This document shows positions 11,158-25,450 of a stretch of DNA of 64,000 bases, one piece after another (position 1 is the first letter of the stretch; each line of letters opens with the position of its first letter). The position numbers and the translations under genes were made by a program. The stretch is taken from positions 2,418,001 through 2,482,000 of the forward strand of contig OZ017803.1 of NCBI GenBank assembly GCA_963969395.1, written 5' to 3'. The DNA comes from Pseudoscleropodium purum. Taxonomy: Eukaryota > Streptophyta > Bryopsida > Hypnales > Brachytheciaceae. The notes beneath the pieces are model-generated. The model worked only from the letters and a program-made list of their open reading frames with translations. It was not told the DNA's origin and searched no databases.

Positions 11158-14100
11158 AAGCTAAGTGTTTGGGTGTGAGGTGGAGTGTGGGGAGCATGGT
11201 CTGCCATTAAAACAACCTTTAACAGTTGATTTCATCTGGGGGATGCTAAACTCCTTGAAACAATTTTCAGTAAATTTTTTTAGGAAGAAAAATGGAATTG
11301 GCATCTAATCCAAGTTGTTTCATTTTGTTTGGGCCTTCGTGGAATTAGTCACAAATTTTTGAAGTTGAAACACAACAATCACTAAAAGCAAACTCCTTGT
11401 TAAATGTACATTATTGGTACACTAAAGAAAACAAAATGTACCTCTATATTAATCCTGTAAGGATGGGCTAGTCTCTGAAGAAATCATTATTTTCTAATAC
11501 TCTGGGAATCAATCACTTAAAAAACTGGAAAAGTATTTATTGGAAGTCAAACTATTGTAGAAGATGTTCCCTTTTCACAACAAAACTTGGAGGATGAATA
11601 GTTGTACTTTTCTCTTATATAGGAGAATTTTTTGTCATCCATCGCACACTTATTGTCCGTGGTAGCATTATAGGGTTAATGATCGCTTTTAGAGCACTCT
11701 ACCTTATTTTAATTGCTAAGCTTAACCCCCCAAAAAAATTGGACAGAGAATACAAATGTGGAATTTTCATGCAAATAAAATTTAGCAGTACAAGACTTTG
11801 GGTAGAATATCTTAATTTCTATAACTTTTGGTGTGATTCTTATCTTGAGATTAATTGATTTGGAACTTTATATAAAATAATTATGAAGCATCCTGTGACC
11901 AAGAATAGAATTTTTTTTATTTTGAAGCATACATGGATGTACTCGTGTACTTCATTCATTTCATATAATGTTCTTAGAAAATATTCAACATTCACATATT
12001 GAATGTTGGTTCTCTTATAAGTTAAGCAACTATATTTATCTATGACTTGTTTCTAGAACCCACCCCTAGAAATTTTTAACTAGGATGTACTCAAAATTCA
12101 TGATTGAGTACTCCTATTGAATTTTAAAAATTTCTAAATTAGGAGTACTCAAAATTGAATTTTAAAAATCGCTTTTAGAGCACTCAATTTTGAGTACTCC
12201 TAATTTAGAAATTTTTAAAATTCATGATTTATTTATATATTGTCCCAATATGCATCATTGGTTCTCATCATCATAAGATGAACAATCCCATTTTAATATC
12301 CAATAAGAACCAATAAAAAAAATTTGATAATTTGATAATAGAAATTGTGTGCAAATTCTAATTTAGTTGCCTTTAGATGAAGTTGTCTAAATGTATCTCT
12401 AGTGGAATTTATAGAATAAATTGATGGAAATTGAAAATTCATATTCATAGTGATGAAAATTGAAGTTCATGTTCATACAAAAATAAAACTCAAGGTTACG
12501 GCTAGTATTAGAAACTCATAAAAAAATTATAATGAAAAAAAATTGCATTGACCAATGGACTATCTAAAATACACCCCTCATAAATGTATGCTTTCTTTAA
12601 CTCCTACATCAATACCATTATGTTACTTAATTTCATTATACTAAATAAACTATGCACATTGCTACAAGCAATGTACTGAAATTACGTAATGTCATCATTA
12701 GTCAACTTGCATTTTTTAGGACAATTAGAAGGCATGATTGCACACAATCTAATTACACTAAAGAAGATTAGGTCTCTCACAATCTAATCATGCTTTAGCA
12801 ACAAGACGAGACCAAAAGTTTTTTTGTACCATCATATAATTAGTTTTTTTTTTCTATAGAGACAATATTACCTTAAAACTTGACAATCATCAATGGAGAT
12901 GCATAGTAATTCAAAGCCCTTGTTTATTTGATTTCAAAGAAGTTTTATTCTAAGCATATATGTGTATTAGAATAAAACATTCATATCATGTTACTTGAAT
13001 CTTTTTCAATCTTGTACATTCATTTAATCAACTCAAAGAATGTAGAAGACTTTTATTTTTACAACTCTCTAACTTACATAATATTCTATTTAAACACATG
13101 GAGGTCTCTAAAACATTATTGAAGGCTCAAGAATATAGGCTCAAAGTAAAAGACAATACCAATTTTAATGTAAATCAAAGACACTAGTCTACCTCAGAAT
13201 TTTGAAGATCATCTATTCCTACATTTGGTTTTCTTCACAAATTTAGGGATCTTCTACAACTAATTAAATGTATTATGAATGAAAAGAAAAACCCATTCTT
13301 CAAAATTCTAGAGCATTCTTGGGATCTTTTCCAAACTTCATTCAAACTCTTAAAAGATTTTTTACCTTGAAAATTGATATAATCAAATTTTAGAATGTAA
13401 TATTGTTTGGAATGTATGAAATTAGAAAAGATTAAGTTTATTGAAAGAAATTTCAAAACATTCATTATTTCTTATCTATAAATATTAATCCTTGATTCAT
13501 TTTTATAGAGTTGAATCCTAAATTTGACTTTGCAAAGTCCAAAAGGTAGGGACACTTGAAAAAGCCAAGTTCCTAGATAATTTAAAGAGCCAACTAATTA
13601 GGTGCTCTTTTTATGTACATTTCCTAAATCAATACGCACCTACTATTGAAGAAACAATTTTCAAACAACTACTAAATAAACTTTGATTCATCATAACTTT
13701 TATATATAGTTTTCAAATAATGTATTCTTTGGTGCTTTGAAATCTTCTTTCACTTTCCAATCATAATATGTAAAAATGCAATCAATTTCATAATAAAAAA
13801 TGTATACAATAGAAAAAATGGTAGTCTTAGGTGTTCCTACTTTAGTCATGCAACAACTTAAAGGGCTAAAAGTGTCCTATGAAAACAATTGCTTTCTAAA
13901 ATATAATGAAAAAGATGAAAAATACACCTATTCAATGAAGAATCTGAAGTATTTTTGGAGAACTTTTTTGGTGATACAACCTCATTCTTCTAAAGTTAAA
14001 CCCTAAGATTCTAGGAAGGCAAGTAGATTTAGATTTTGAGTGGTTTTGGCGAAATAAATCATGATATAAATTATTTTTCACAAGTTTTTCTTCTCTTCCC

Positions 14101-14500
14101 ATCCTTAAATGAACTCATTTTAAACCTTGAACAATAATCATCAAGCACCCAAGTGACTACACTACTCATATTGTTGAAAAGTAAACAATAATTGTTTTTT
14201 CAACATACTTGAATGTACGTCATTCATTTCATGACTAGCTCCAACAATAAGCTCTTGAAAACATTTATAATCTAAATAATGGACTCTCTTATTTAGGGAT
14301 TGAATATGATGCATTGGTAACCATTGCAAATTTTATGGGATGAAAATGGGATGGAGAATGGAAAAAGGTCCCTCTCTTATTCCAATGTTTGTCTTTTAAG
14401 TAATATTTCACTGAAAAGTAACAAAAATAAATTTGAGGTAATATTAGGAAATATATTCTCCAATATTCATTGGATGAATATGCACTCTTTTGAATGAATT
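11158..14500. other. AT-rich intergenic DNA
   Basis: I find no gene here. It contains the hairpin at 12118-12224 and weak low-complexity tracts. Short open frames such as 13800-14006 lack codon bias, conserved motifs or plausible splice partners. Confidence 0.6.
12118..12224. repeat. Perfect 41-bp inverted repeat with 25-nt loop
   Basis: 12118-12158 and 12184-12224 are exact reverse complements. The loop 12159-12183 contains CGCTTTTAGAGCAC, which also occurs near 11686-11699. A degenerate extra copy of the arm (GATGTACTCAAAATTCATGA) lies just upstream. It may be a young foldback element or a small-RNA precursor, and the sequence does not decide which. Confidence 0.85.
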
Positions 14501-14809
14501 TCATCCATTTATATAGATGCAAAAAAATCCCTGGTCCCTTCCCCTTTGCAGAGCCGCATCCTGTCACACCTGAAACCCAACTGAGTCCGTCCCGACGACC
14601 AAGCACGGATTAGCCAAACGATCTAACGGTGTCTTTCCCCCGGACCCCCAAAATCCAACGACCCAGATCATCTCAAACCCTCTCAAGGCTCTGCCGTATC
14701 CCCTCAGTCGCCCTCTTTCGCGTTCCTTCATCTCTAGCCCCGTCTCGCCGCTGCTGCGCTTCCGCCCCATCACGCCCACAATCACATCAAGTCTCCCCTC
14801 ACACTCACC

Positions 14810-16676
<1,867 letters not shown>

Positions 16677-19600
16677 GTGCCATTGCTGTAAGAGACTGAA
16701 TTCTACTGTCATAATGGATGGTGATGTGCTGGGTTGCATCTTGGTGTCAAAGAAATGACTCTTCTGCTTCAAATCTTACTTGGTGCTTTAGTTATTTTCT
16801 CAGATGATTTGTGATCTTCTTGTGAAGAAATGTTAATTATCCTCATTTGAGAATTTTGGATTTTGATAAAGTTATTGACAGGCAATGCGACATCTATGCT
16901 CTGGCTGGAACACAGTTTTCTGTAGACACTGATCATTAGGATCACACCTTGCGAAAAATCTGTGTTTAATCAAACTGGTGCTTGAAAGTTTCCTCTTGAA
17001 AATTTCAATGTGTATCCATCAGATTCTCAAATTTGGGAAGATTCTTGAGAAGTTTTTATAAGTTGTAACAGTAGGGTAACTAAGTTAAGGAGGTCACTGA
17101 GCACAGTTACACATATTCGATTCACAGAAATCAAGGGAATTAATTTGGTAAAGTCCTTTTTGAAATCAATGGATACATCATATGTAGTGAAAGTAAAATC
17201 ACTTAGCATCCCATTGGGGCCCTTGGGGACGGTTCTTGTCCTTGTGGATGTTAATGTGACTCTTAATTCCCTATTCGTTTCCAAAGATTCTAAAGTGGCC
17301 CTTCAGATTGTGGAATAACGTGTGAACATTTTTGCATTGACTTCATTTAATTCTTAAAATGGTGGCTTTTCAATCCATTTTCCACTCTTTGTACATCACT
17401 TAGTGCAATTTTTTATTACATTAGGATGTACGAGAGTGAATTTGGGTTAAGACTAGGGATCTGATCACTGTCTATTGATGAGATCATAGCCTTCTGAAAA
17501 TGGACTCCATGATTTTTTAGTGTGTTGTGTGAAGGTGATAACTAAACTTTCAAAGCCTCTAATTTAAGCCTAGTTGCTTGAATGCTTCGAAAGTTTTGGA
17601 ATTATTGTCAATAGATATTTTGAGAATGTCTAAAAAAAATTAGATCATTTGTGACTTTCCTATAATATAATAAAAAAGCAATCATTTATAGAAGGTGTTC
17701 ACATGAATTGGTTGTACAATTGATGAAATTTGAGTGGAAAAAACAATCAATAGTTGTTTTAAAAATCCATTAGGTGAGTTCATAGTTTGCTATGAAATCT
17801 TGAGGTTTAATGAAAAAAATTGAAAAAAATCATCCTCATTTTCGGCCTTTGATTTACAAGAACTTATGCTTTCTCAAACTAAAGCCTTTGGTTGCCTTGA
17901 AATAATAAGTCTTGATTTTAGCCATCAAATAATCACACTATTGGTAATCCAACTAGTGTTATAATAGTGAATTGTTTGGGTTGTGTTTTTCAAATCCACT
18001 TCTATATGTGTGCCCAAGCTGAATCTCCACCCCAATCCTATTAGCACGCAACCTCCACTAAGCTTGTTGTTGTTGACTCCATTCATAAACTCAAACAAGG
18101 CTCTTTCGTGTACTTTATCATAGCCATCTCTAAGATCAAAGAACTATAGCCATTTCAGACCTAATTGGTTTTGAACATTAAAGTAACAACATCCATAACT
18201 GTTACTGTACCTACAATTGTCTTCAAGAGTACCTTGAAACCATCACCCATTCTGAATTGTGATTGGTAGGCTTTGAATTTTTTAGATTTTGTTGTGAGAA
18301 TTAAATTAGATTTACTAGATTGCAGTTTAGGGTGGCCTAATTAATTCTACTTTGACAATTCGTAGAAATTAGATGCCTTGTCCAAAAATTCTATTTTTCT
18401 TTTAAAATTCATGATTTTCAGTTGCTAATACTGCAAAAATCTTTTTTCTAAAAAAAGATGCCTTTAACTCTACTGAATTGTTTATTTTGACGATTATGGA
18501 TGTTACTATCTTAACTTCCATGCAAGGTTGTAATGGTAAAAAATATGGAATTTTGGTCCCCTCAATCAATGGGCCCTTCAAGATTTTGGTAAAAGGAGAT
18601 GTTCTACAAGCTACCATAAACATGTTATCCATGAAAACAAAATTTCAAATCTACCTCCATGTGTCTACCTAAGACCTCTACCCCAATGCTATTGGCACCC
18701 AACCTCCTCCTAGCTTGTCCTTGTAAACTTGTCCATTCACAAACTCAAACAAGGCTCTTGTGCTTTGTCATTGCTATCCCCAAGAATGAAGAATTGCAAC
18801 CATTTTAGACCTAATTAATTTTCAACATCAACTTTCATATAAGGTTAATAGTTGTAATGGTAAAAAAAATGGAATTTTGGTCAAAGGCCCTCCAAGATTT
18901 AGAGAAAAAGGAGGATGTCTTATAGGCAATCAAAAAAATATTATACGTGAAAAAAAACTTTACTTTTATATACCTCTAAAAATAAACAAAATATACCATA
19001 AAATAAATAAATTATAAAGGCTTTAGATAAACTTATTCTAAATTGCAAACATAAAGTAGTTAGAAACACTTTTTGTTTAGACCCATACCTTCATCGCTAC
19101 CATGTTTGAATAAGTGCCTCACTAAGTTTGACATTGAATTATAAGTGAGACATGGGCCTCACTTTAGATTATTCTCTTTCCAAATATCCAAGGTAGAAAA
19201 ATGTATATAATCACCGTAGTTGTATTGGAAAAAACACCAAAACCAATGCCACCACTTGTGCAGCTAGGATTGGCAAGAATATAAGGCACACAACTTGTTT
19301 ACCACATACACGTCCCTCATGTACTAGGTATTGAACTTCAAATGAACAAGTGATGGTTGAATTTACTCCCGTGATAACCCTCTTAGATGTACTTACTATT
19401 AGGTGGATGAAAGGTGGTTGAATTGGCTTGGCATGTGTTGAGAAAAAGACATATTTATTGTCTTTCTAAATATAACAAGCAAAGCCCCAACTTGAGTGCA
19501 AACACTTCTCTAAAGTCTCTTATGGGGCTTGTGTCCATCACTCCACTTCTTCAAATCCTTAAACTTAAACAATAAGTTGATTTAGTTAGACTAAATAGTC

Positions 19601-21779
19601 CCTATTGCATAAATTTCACAAAAGGCACTAATTCTATGATTAAATCAATATTAGATGAGTAATTGTCCATGATAACTATATGGCCCTTTCCATCAAGACC
19701 TTAGTATACCATTTTCAATATTATATAGGTGTGACACTGGCCTCTCTATATTATACTGGTTTTGGCACATTGCCTCCAACCTGGTTTTTATAACAATGAA
19801 TACCACAATTGTTTCATCTATTGTTATAAATTGCCTAAAGTAAATTTGCAAATGCATGCCAAATGTATTTCTTCTACTAGACAATGAACCATCCATGATG
19901 TTACCTTTAGTTAGAAGAGTCTTCTACGAAATAACAAAGAAAACTAAGATTTTCAATTAACCTAGGATAGACCAAGGACCATTGATTTCAAGTTTCTTTG
20001 TCATGAGTCTATGCCCAAGGAAGATTGACCCTTGTATTGCCCTGTCAAAGGGTAAATGTAAAATTGCCCCCTATTTTGCACAACTTAAATTTTATATTTT
20101 GTCATGTCTCCTAACTAATTTGGGGCATCTGATTGCAAATATGAATTCAAAATTTGAAAATTTCATCATATGTAAAAATGAAAAATTCCAATGTTTTCTA
20201 TATGAGTAAAACATGGGACAATATAGAGGTCAATCTTCCTTGGCCATTACTCTATTTGTTGCCATTTTCAACTAGATATCAATGAAAAATTTTATATTTA
20301 TTTTTCAAAGATGAAATCATTTGTTTGTTGTAAGTCCTAAAATTTTCATATTATTTTAGATAAATTTGAAATTACAATGAATTTTTTTTAAAAACACTGA
20401 AGAATTTTTTTATCAAATACGAAATATAGACAATAAATCTGAAATTCTTTTGTAAATGAATATTAAAGTGTATAAATTATATTATACATGAAATTACCAT
20501 ATCATTCTAAAATTAGAAAACCAATAAACCATGCTTTTAGGTCTAAAGTTTACATTACTATAAAATATTGAAATTGATTATTTTTTCAAATTTTCCATGT
20601 GGACTAGAAATTGCACTTGATAAGCTTATTTCATTAGTTAGACTCATATTCAAAAAATATCATTTTTATTGTTAAAACTCACATCAAGAGTAAATCGCAA
20701 TAAATGGTCAAAATACACTACACAAAATAGTAAAATTAGGTTGCCTTACTTCAAGAAAGTCACTTTAGAAGTAATGAAAGTCAAGAAATATTTCTATAAA
20801 TATTCCGTTTATACCCACCTACAAATTTTCATGAGTTTCAATATCTAATTTAAAAATAGTGCATTTTTATGCAATAACAATAGATATTCAACCCCTAAAT
20901 GCATGAGGCACCAAAATCTAGTATTTGCAAAACTTTAAAGCTAGCCCCTTAAGTACTTTGATTTATGTTTTAATCAAAAACGCCCCCAAACTGCCATTTC
21001 TAGGACAAGTACCAATTTTTTTTTTAAACCTTTTTTTCACACATGTAACTATAAGATCTTGTAGTAGAATGGTTTGAGAAGACGTGGAAATTTTTTTTAG
21101 AGGATTCCACCATGTAAATTGGGAGATATTAGCATTTTAATTCACAAAAATCGTTCTTTTAGCCCGACAAAAAACAAGGGCAGCTACACTTCACAAGCTT
21201 ACTTTTCTATGAAAAAATGTTTAGAATGGTAGTGCTTTTTTCAATTATTTTTTTTAAACAAGATGTCGACATTCTTCACAAATTTCAAATCATTTGGAAT
21301 CTTACAATATAGAAGAAAAAAATAGTAAATAGACAATAGTAGAGAATGATTCTAAATACGAAATTGTTAAGATTTTAATTATAGAATCGAAAAATTCCGA
21401 TTCCAATGGTTGCAATGTTATAATAAACAATATACATCCTAAGATTTTATTTTTTTCATAAATATTGAAAATTTTGTAAGATAAAGGAATTCAAAGTTTA
21501 TTTTAGAGTAGATAATCTATAACTGCCTACAAACAAAAAAATTCATAATTTTTTACTTATTGATCAAAATGGAATGATTCAAAGCTTCCTACATATATAT
21601 AACTCTAAACCAATTTCAAATTTTTGTTTCTAAAGAAATTGATTTCTTCTAATCTACTTGGATTGCTTTTCTACGGAAAAAGTAATATTTTAGACTAAAT
21701 GTCATAAAATTTTGCTCATACAATAAATAAACATGCTACACACCTTCTATCAAAGTTTGAACCAAATATATGCTAATCA
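16677..21779. other. 3' flank of NAC alpha and AT-rich repeat DNA
   Basis: The first few hundred bases are the probable 3' UTR of the NAC alpha gene. Beyond about 17400 no host gene is supported. A set of direct repeats lies at 17991-18960, and 19000-21780 is AT-rich with only short, unconvincing open frames. Confidence 0.55.
17991..18960 (-). repeat. Degenerate direct repeats, possibly a decayed retroelement
   Basis: 17991-18181 matches 18646-18831 (shared CAAACTCAAACAAGGCTCT and AGACCTAATT), and 18522-18640 matches 18848-18960 (TTGTAATGGTAAAAAA, ATGGAATTTTGGTC). The minus strand gives weakly RT-like peptides (LRDGYDKVHERALFEF, GPLIEGTKIPYFLPLQ), broken by stops. The repeat is clear. The reverse-transcriptase reading is tentative. 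Confidence 0.45.
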
Positions 21780-22415
21780 ATATTACAACAACGTGTCTGA
21801 AATTGCTATGTTGCCTACATCAACAAGTTGGTCCGTTAGGGGGTAAATAAAATCTAACCAAGTTGCTATTTTTAGTATTTTATATTTTTGGAAATTTCTT
21901 CTTGAAGTCTAGTTTTAGCATCAAAAATCCAATCTTGAGTATAAATGATAGTAATTTTTCTATTCAAGATTTTGTGCAAGGGGACCCATTGCAATCTTGA
22001 CTTCTCATAGTGTTGAGAGCTTTTGGAAATGAGCCTCAAATACACCAGATCTTGGAAAAAAATCACATTTAAAATTCATTTAAAAAAATTATAGTGTAGA
22101 TTATAGGAAGCCATAAATTGCTTGGAGTTATATATGTTAAACTCTTTAACTTCATATTTTTTTGGTCACCAACTTTTTAGATTTGACTTGTGAAAAGAGG
22201 ATTGAAAGACTGCACATCACATTTGCAATTTTAACACCCTCATGGTCAAACATTATAATCTTTTCACTTCATGAGTGATATTGTTGTGTTTTCATTTCCT
22301 ATGTGGTCTCTACCATGTCTACCTTAAATTTGTATGGTTACAATTCAAAAAAATGGATACAACTTATCAAAAATGTTGTCATTTTGTTCAATTTAGAGTA
22401 AATTCCAAGTAGGCA
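21780..22415 (+). repeat. Dispersed repeat family R, copy next to the 23.5-kb gene
   Basis: Much of this segment is present as the reverse complement at 53190-53740, at an estimated 80-90% identity by eye. Shared blocks include CTTCTTGAAGTCTAGTTTTA, CCCATTGCAATCTTGACTTC and TTTTTTTGGTCACCAACTTT. The copy ends at about 22415, right where the leader of the downstream gene begins. Confidence 0.8.
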
Positions 22416-22429
22416 TCCACACTTATTAT

Positions 22430-23495
22430 TGCAGTGCGCGGCGTCCTTGTAGGGTTAACGAACGATTGCACTCACTGCAGTCCTTCGTCTCCAAAACGCA
22501 CCCAGTCGCCGAAGGAATCCCGCACCGGAAAGCAGAAAGCTCAAAAGCTCGTCGCCATCGCCAGCATCTTCAACTCGGATATCCTCGATCCCCCCCTCAC
22601 TTGCAATCATCCAGCTACCGAATCCCATATAAGTTACAACCCCACTGAACGCCCAGCTGCCAGATCAACGCATTCCGTTAGATCTCAAACTTGCTTTGAA
22701 TTGTTGAGCGATCCAAGGAATATTCCTGATCGGATTCCACACCTATTATTACCCACTCGCTTGGATTTCATGTCCATCACCGTCGAACAATTCGGAGGAG
22801 TGACTCCCCAAGTGGTGCCGGCTCCTTTTGGGGTTGACAGATGCACTGAACTGACTGTAAGAGCCCACTTGCAAGTGATGAATGTCAACGCGTTGCTGTG
22901 TTTTTGGTAAATCTCTTGTTCAAGAGAACGGAAGCATTGGTGGCTTTGCAGTAGCTCTTGTGTTGGTGGCTCTTGTGTTAGTTGCATTCATGGGGTGAGA
23001 AGGTGGTCCAGGAGATCGTGATATTTTGGCGATGGTTTGGGGAGGACCAGCAAGTTAGACTTGGGTGGTCGTTGAATTCCGAGGTGGGAGGTGGTGGAGG
23101 GTGTGTCTGGTGGAGATTGTTCGAGGGCGGCGTCTTGGTGGACGTGGAGATAGAAGAGCGCTGTCTGGGGGAGGGTGCTTGACCATTACAGTCCATCTGA
23201 CTCACACAGAATCTCGTATCGTTTTGATTATACAACTACAGATCAAGTCAGGATGCCCAGGAAGGTTGTAGCTGGTTCGGTCAGCTTGCAGGTCGTCGGT
23301 GTTTCTGGGCTCAGTTTCATTCCTTTGTGTCGTTCCGGTAGTTTTATCACCAGCTACGACTTTGTGAGTTTCAATGCAAGTGGAGCCATTGAATCTTCGC
23401 GACGATGAATCCGTTCAAGAGGAAGGACTAAGCGCGGAGTCTTCAGGAACTCTGCAGTCGCTCTGCTGCAGCGATTCCCCTGTTAATTAGCGAGG
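22430..23495 (+). promoter_or_regulatory. Probable promoter/5' leader of the 23.5-kb gene
   Basis: Base composition changes abruptly from AT-rich to mixed at about 22430. The region contains several overlapping open frames (22434-22910 starts with GTG) but none with recognisable protein similarity. A good donor (ACTGTAAGAG near 22855) suggests a spliced 5' leader with upstream ORFs. The functional reading is inference. Confidence 0.4.
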
Positions 23496-25160
23496 ATGTT
23501 TCGAATGGAGTTTCAATCGCACGTCACGGAGGAGGACGATGACAACAGCAGCCACTCCATTACCGAAAGTGTGTACCAGGCTTCAATTTTCGAAGGCCGA
23601 GTAGGTCACTTCGGCAAGGTGCATCGCGTTTCGCAGTCAAACCTCAGTGCGAACTTCCGAGAGGCAGAGCTCATGGACTCGGGCTGCTCGCCTGTTTGCA
23701 AGGGCGTGACGCAAGACGAGACTTCCCAGCAGGCGATTTTCTTGGATGCGCAGGTGCTGCGGGAGCTTGTGCGGCCGTTCGCGGCGCTTCAACACGGAAG
23801 CGTTATGAATGTGCGTGGGGAGGACGAGTCGTCGTCGTCTTCGATTTCGAGTAGAGTCTCCTTGCGAAGTAATAGCAGCAGCTTTCGGAGTGATTTGTCC
23901 TCGCCATCGGAGGGAAGTGTGGCGGATCTGCAGGCGCTGCAGAGGGAGGGGAATCCTTGGGAGGAGCCATTGCTGGCGCTGCAGCAGCAAAACGAAGTCG
24001 CCGCGGCGGAAACACAGCAGCGAGACGAAGAACAGAGACTTGAAGCCATTACAGCGCAACAAGAGGTACACTTTGTTCGCCATAGCCGATTCTTGCTCTG
24101 TTTGGGATGAAAGCTACAAAATATATCATTCAAACTATTTTCTGAGAAAAGATGGTGGTGGACACTTACCCTCATGAACTTTGTGGAATGCATCATTCCT
24201 TGAAGCTCCCTAGGAGCTCTGCTATTGGCACCATTCTCTGAAAAGAAGCAGCGGTTTGAATCGCACTATTTCTTGTTACTTCTGTTTTTCTCAAATACTT
24301 CATAATCATATTTGTAGTAGTAGATTTCAGGCCTGTTGAAGGAGATATGTAGAATTGCAGCACGGATCATTGCTTCTGTGAATAGGTTTGGGTAAGCTAT
24401 CATTTGGGGTCTTTCGATCATGAATCTGAAATAGAATTAAGGATCTAACTCTTGTTTGGATTGGGATTCTTACTGTTTTCGTTTGGGTATTGCAGCTCCG
24501 GGATCTAGCAAACTGCGTGGAGTTTTCTTCAAGCCATGGATCCTTAAAGAAGAACAAACTGCAGAAGGTTTTGCACAAGACCGGCGTCGCTGCCGTCTAT
24601 CGCTTCTTCAAAAACCCATTCGGTCTCTTCAAGGTTTGCCCTTATCATTGACGTCTTCGGCTCGAACCCAAACCAACATTAACCAACTATGATCCAAACA
24701 TCACATAAGCACGAACGCGGTCTTGAATTAGGCCAATGTTACCGCTTTTTCCAATTCTATGCATGATCTAATGTCGTTACCTCATACATTATTCTGTCAA
24801 TTTCAGTCTCCCAAGATTCACAATGGATACACAGCACGAGAAGGTGTGCATTCTGTGGCGATGCCGAGGAGAGTCGTCAGCGAATACCACCCTTCCAGTT
24901 CCAATGCTGCCGCTCTCCAGATGCAAACAGCTTCCCGTCGTCCAGCACGATCAGTGATAGAGTTCGCAACGGTGAACTCGACGCAACGAGACAGTTCATC
25001 GTGGACAATGGAAGAGTACATGAGGAAGAATGGGATGGTGCACCAGTGGAAGCGCAGGAAGGATGACGAGGAGTTTGGTGGCATCGAGGGGAACAATCTG
25101 ATGAACCAGAACTACTTCGACGATGGGAGGCATGCCACTTACGACTCAGACAGTGACTGA
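23496..25160 (+). CDS. Three-exon gene of unknown function (353 residues)
   Basis: Exons 23496-24065, 24496-24633 and 24807-25160 join at GT-AG sites, all in phase 0, ending in TGA. Exon 1 has an acidic N-terminus (TEEDDDNSSHSITES), a Ser-rich middle (SSSSISSRVSLRSNSSSFRS) and a Gln/Glu-rich probable coiled coil that continues into exon 2 (LQQQNEVAAAETQQRDEEQR). Exon 2 holds a basic/aromatic motif, LHKTGVAAVYRFFKNPFGLF. Exon 3 has a basic stretch, a short WTMEEYMRKNGMVHQWKRR segment and an acidic end (YDSDSD). There are no membrane spans, signal peptide or catalytic motifs that I can see. Codon use and clean splicing support a real gene. I do not recognise the family. An upstream leader exon is possible, so the start is the first in-frame ATG of exon 1. 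Confidence 0.75.
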
Positions 25161-25307
25161 GCTTTCTGGAGCAGGCAATGGAAATGTGCTTGCCATGAAG
25201 TGAAGAATTTTTTTTGGAAAATCAAGACAATGGAGTTTTACTACTGCCCCCTCGAATGAGTGGAGGCAAAAGTCTTCTAGCAAATGTACCCAGTTCTCCG
25301 GAAACTA

Positions 25308-25450
25308 TGGAGGTGAAACTCTTCCAACAATTGTCCTATTTTCAGCACACTGTGAAGGTGTAACTCTTCCAACAATTGTCCTGTTTTCAGCATACTGTGG
25401 AGGTGAAACTCTTCCAACAATTGTCCTGTTTTCAGCATACTGTGAAGGTG
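25308..25450 (+). repeat. Three 45-bp tandem repeats in the 3' flank
   Basis: CTTCCAACAATTGTCCT recurs at 25321, 25366 and 25411 (period exactly 45) within GGAGGTGAAACT...TTTTCAGCATACTGTG units. It lies about 150 bp after the stop of the 23.5-kb gene, so probably in its 3' UTR. The period is a multiple of 3, which produces a spurious repetitive open frame on the minus strand. Confidence 0.85.

Noticed and set aside
23637..24196. Overlapping minus-strand frames over the 23.5-kb gene
   Set aside because: They are shadows of exon 1. They lack splice continuity and a sensible composition.
25308..25450. Regular repeats considered as a CRISPR-like array
   Set aside because: Units are contiguous with no unique spacers, and the genome is a plant nuclear one.
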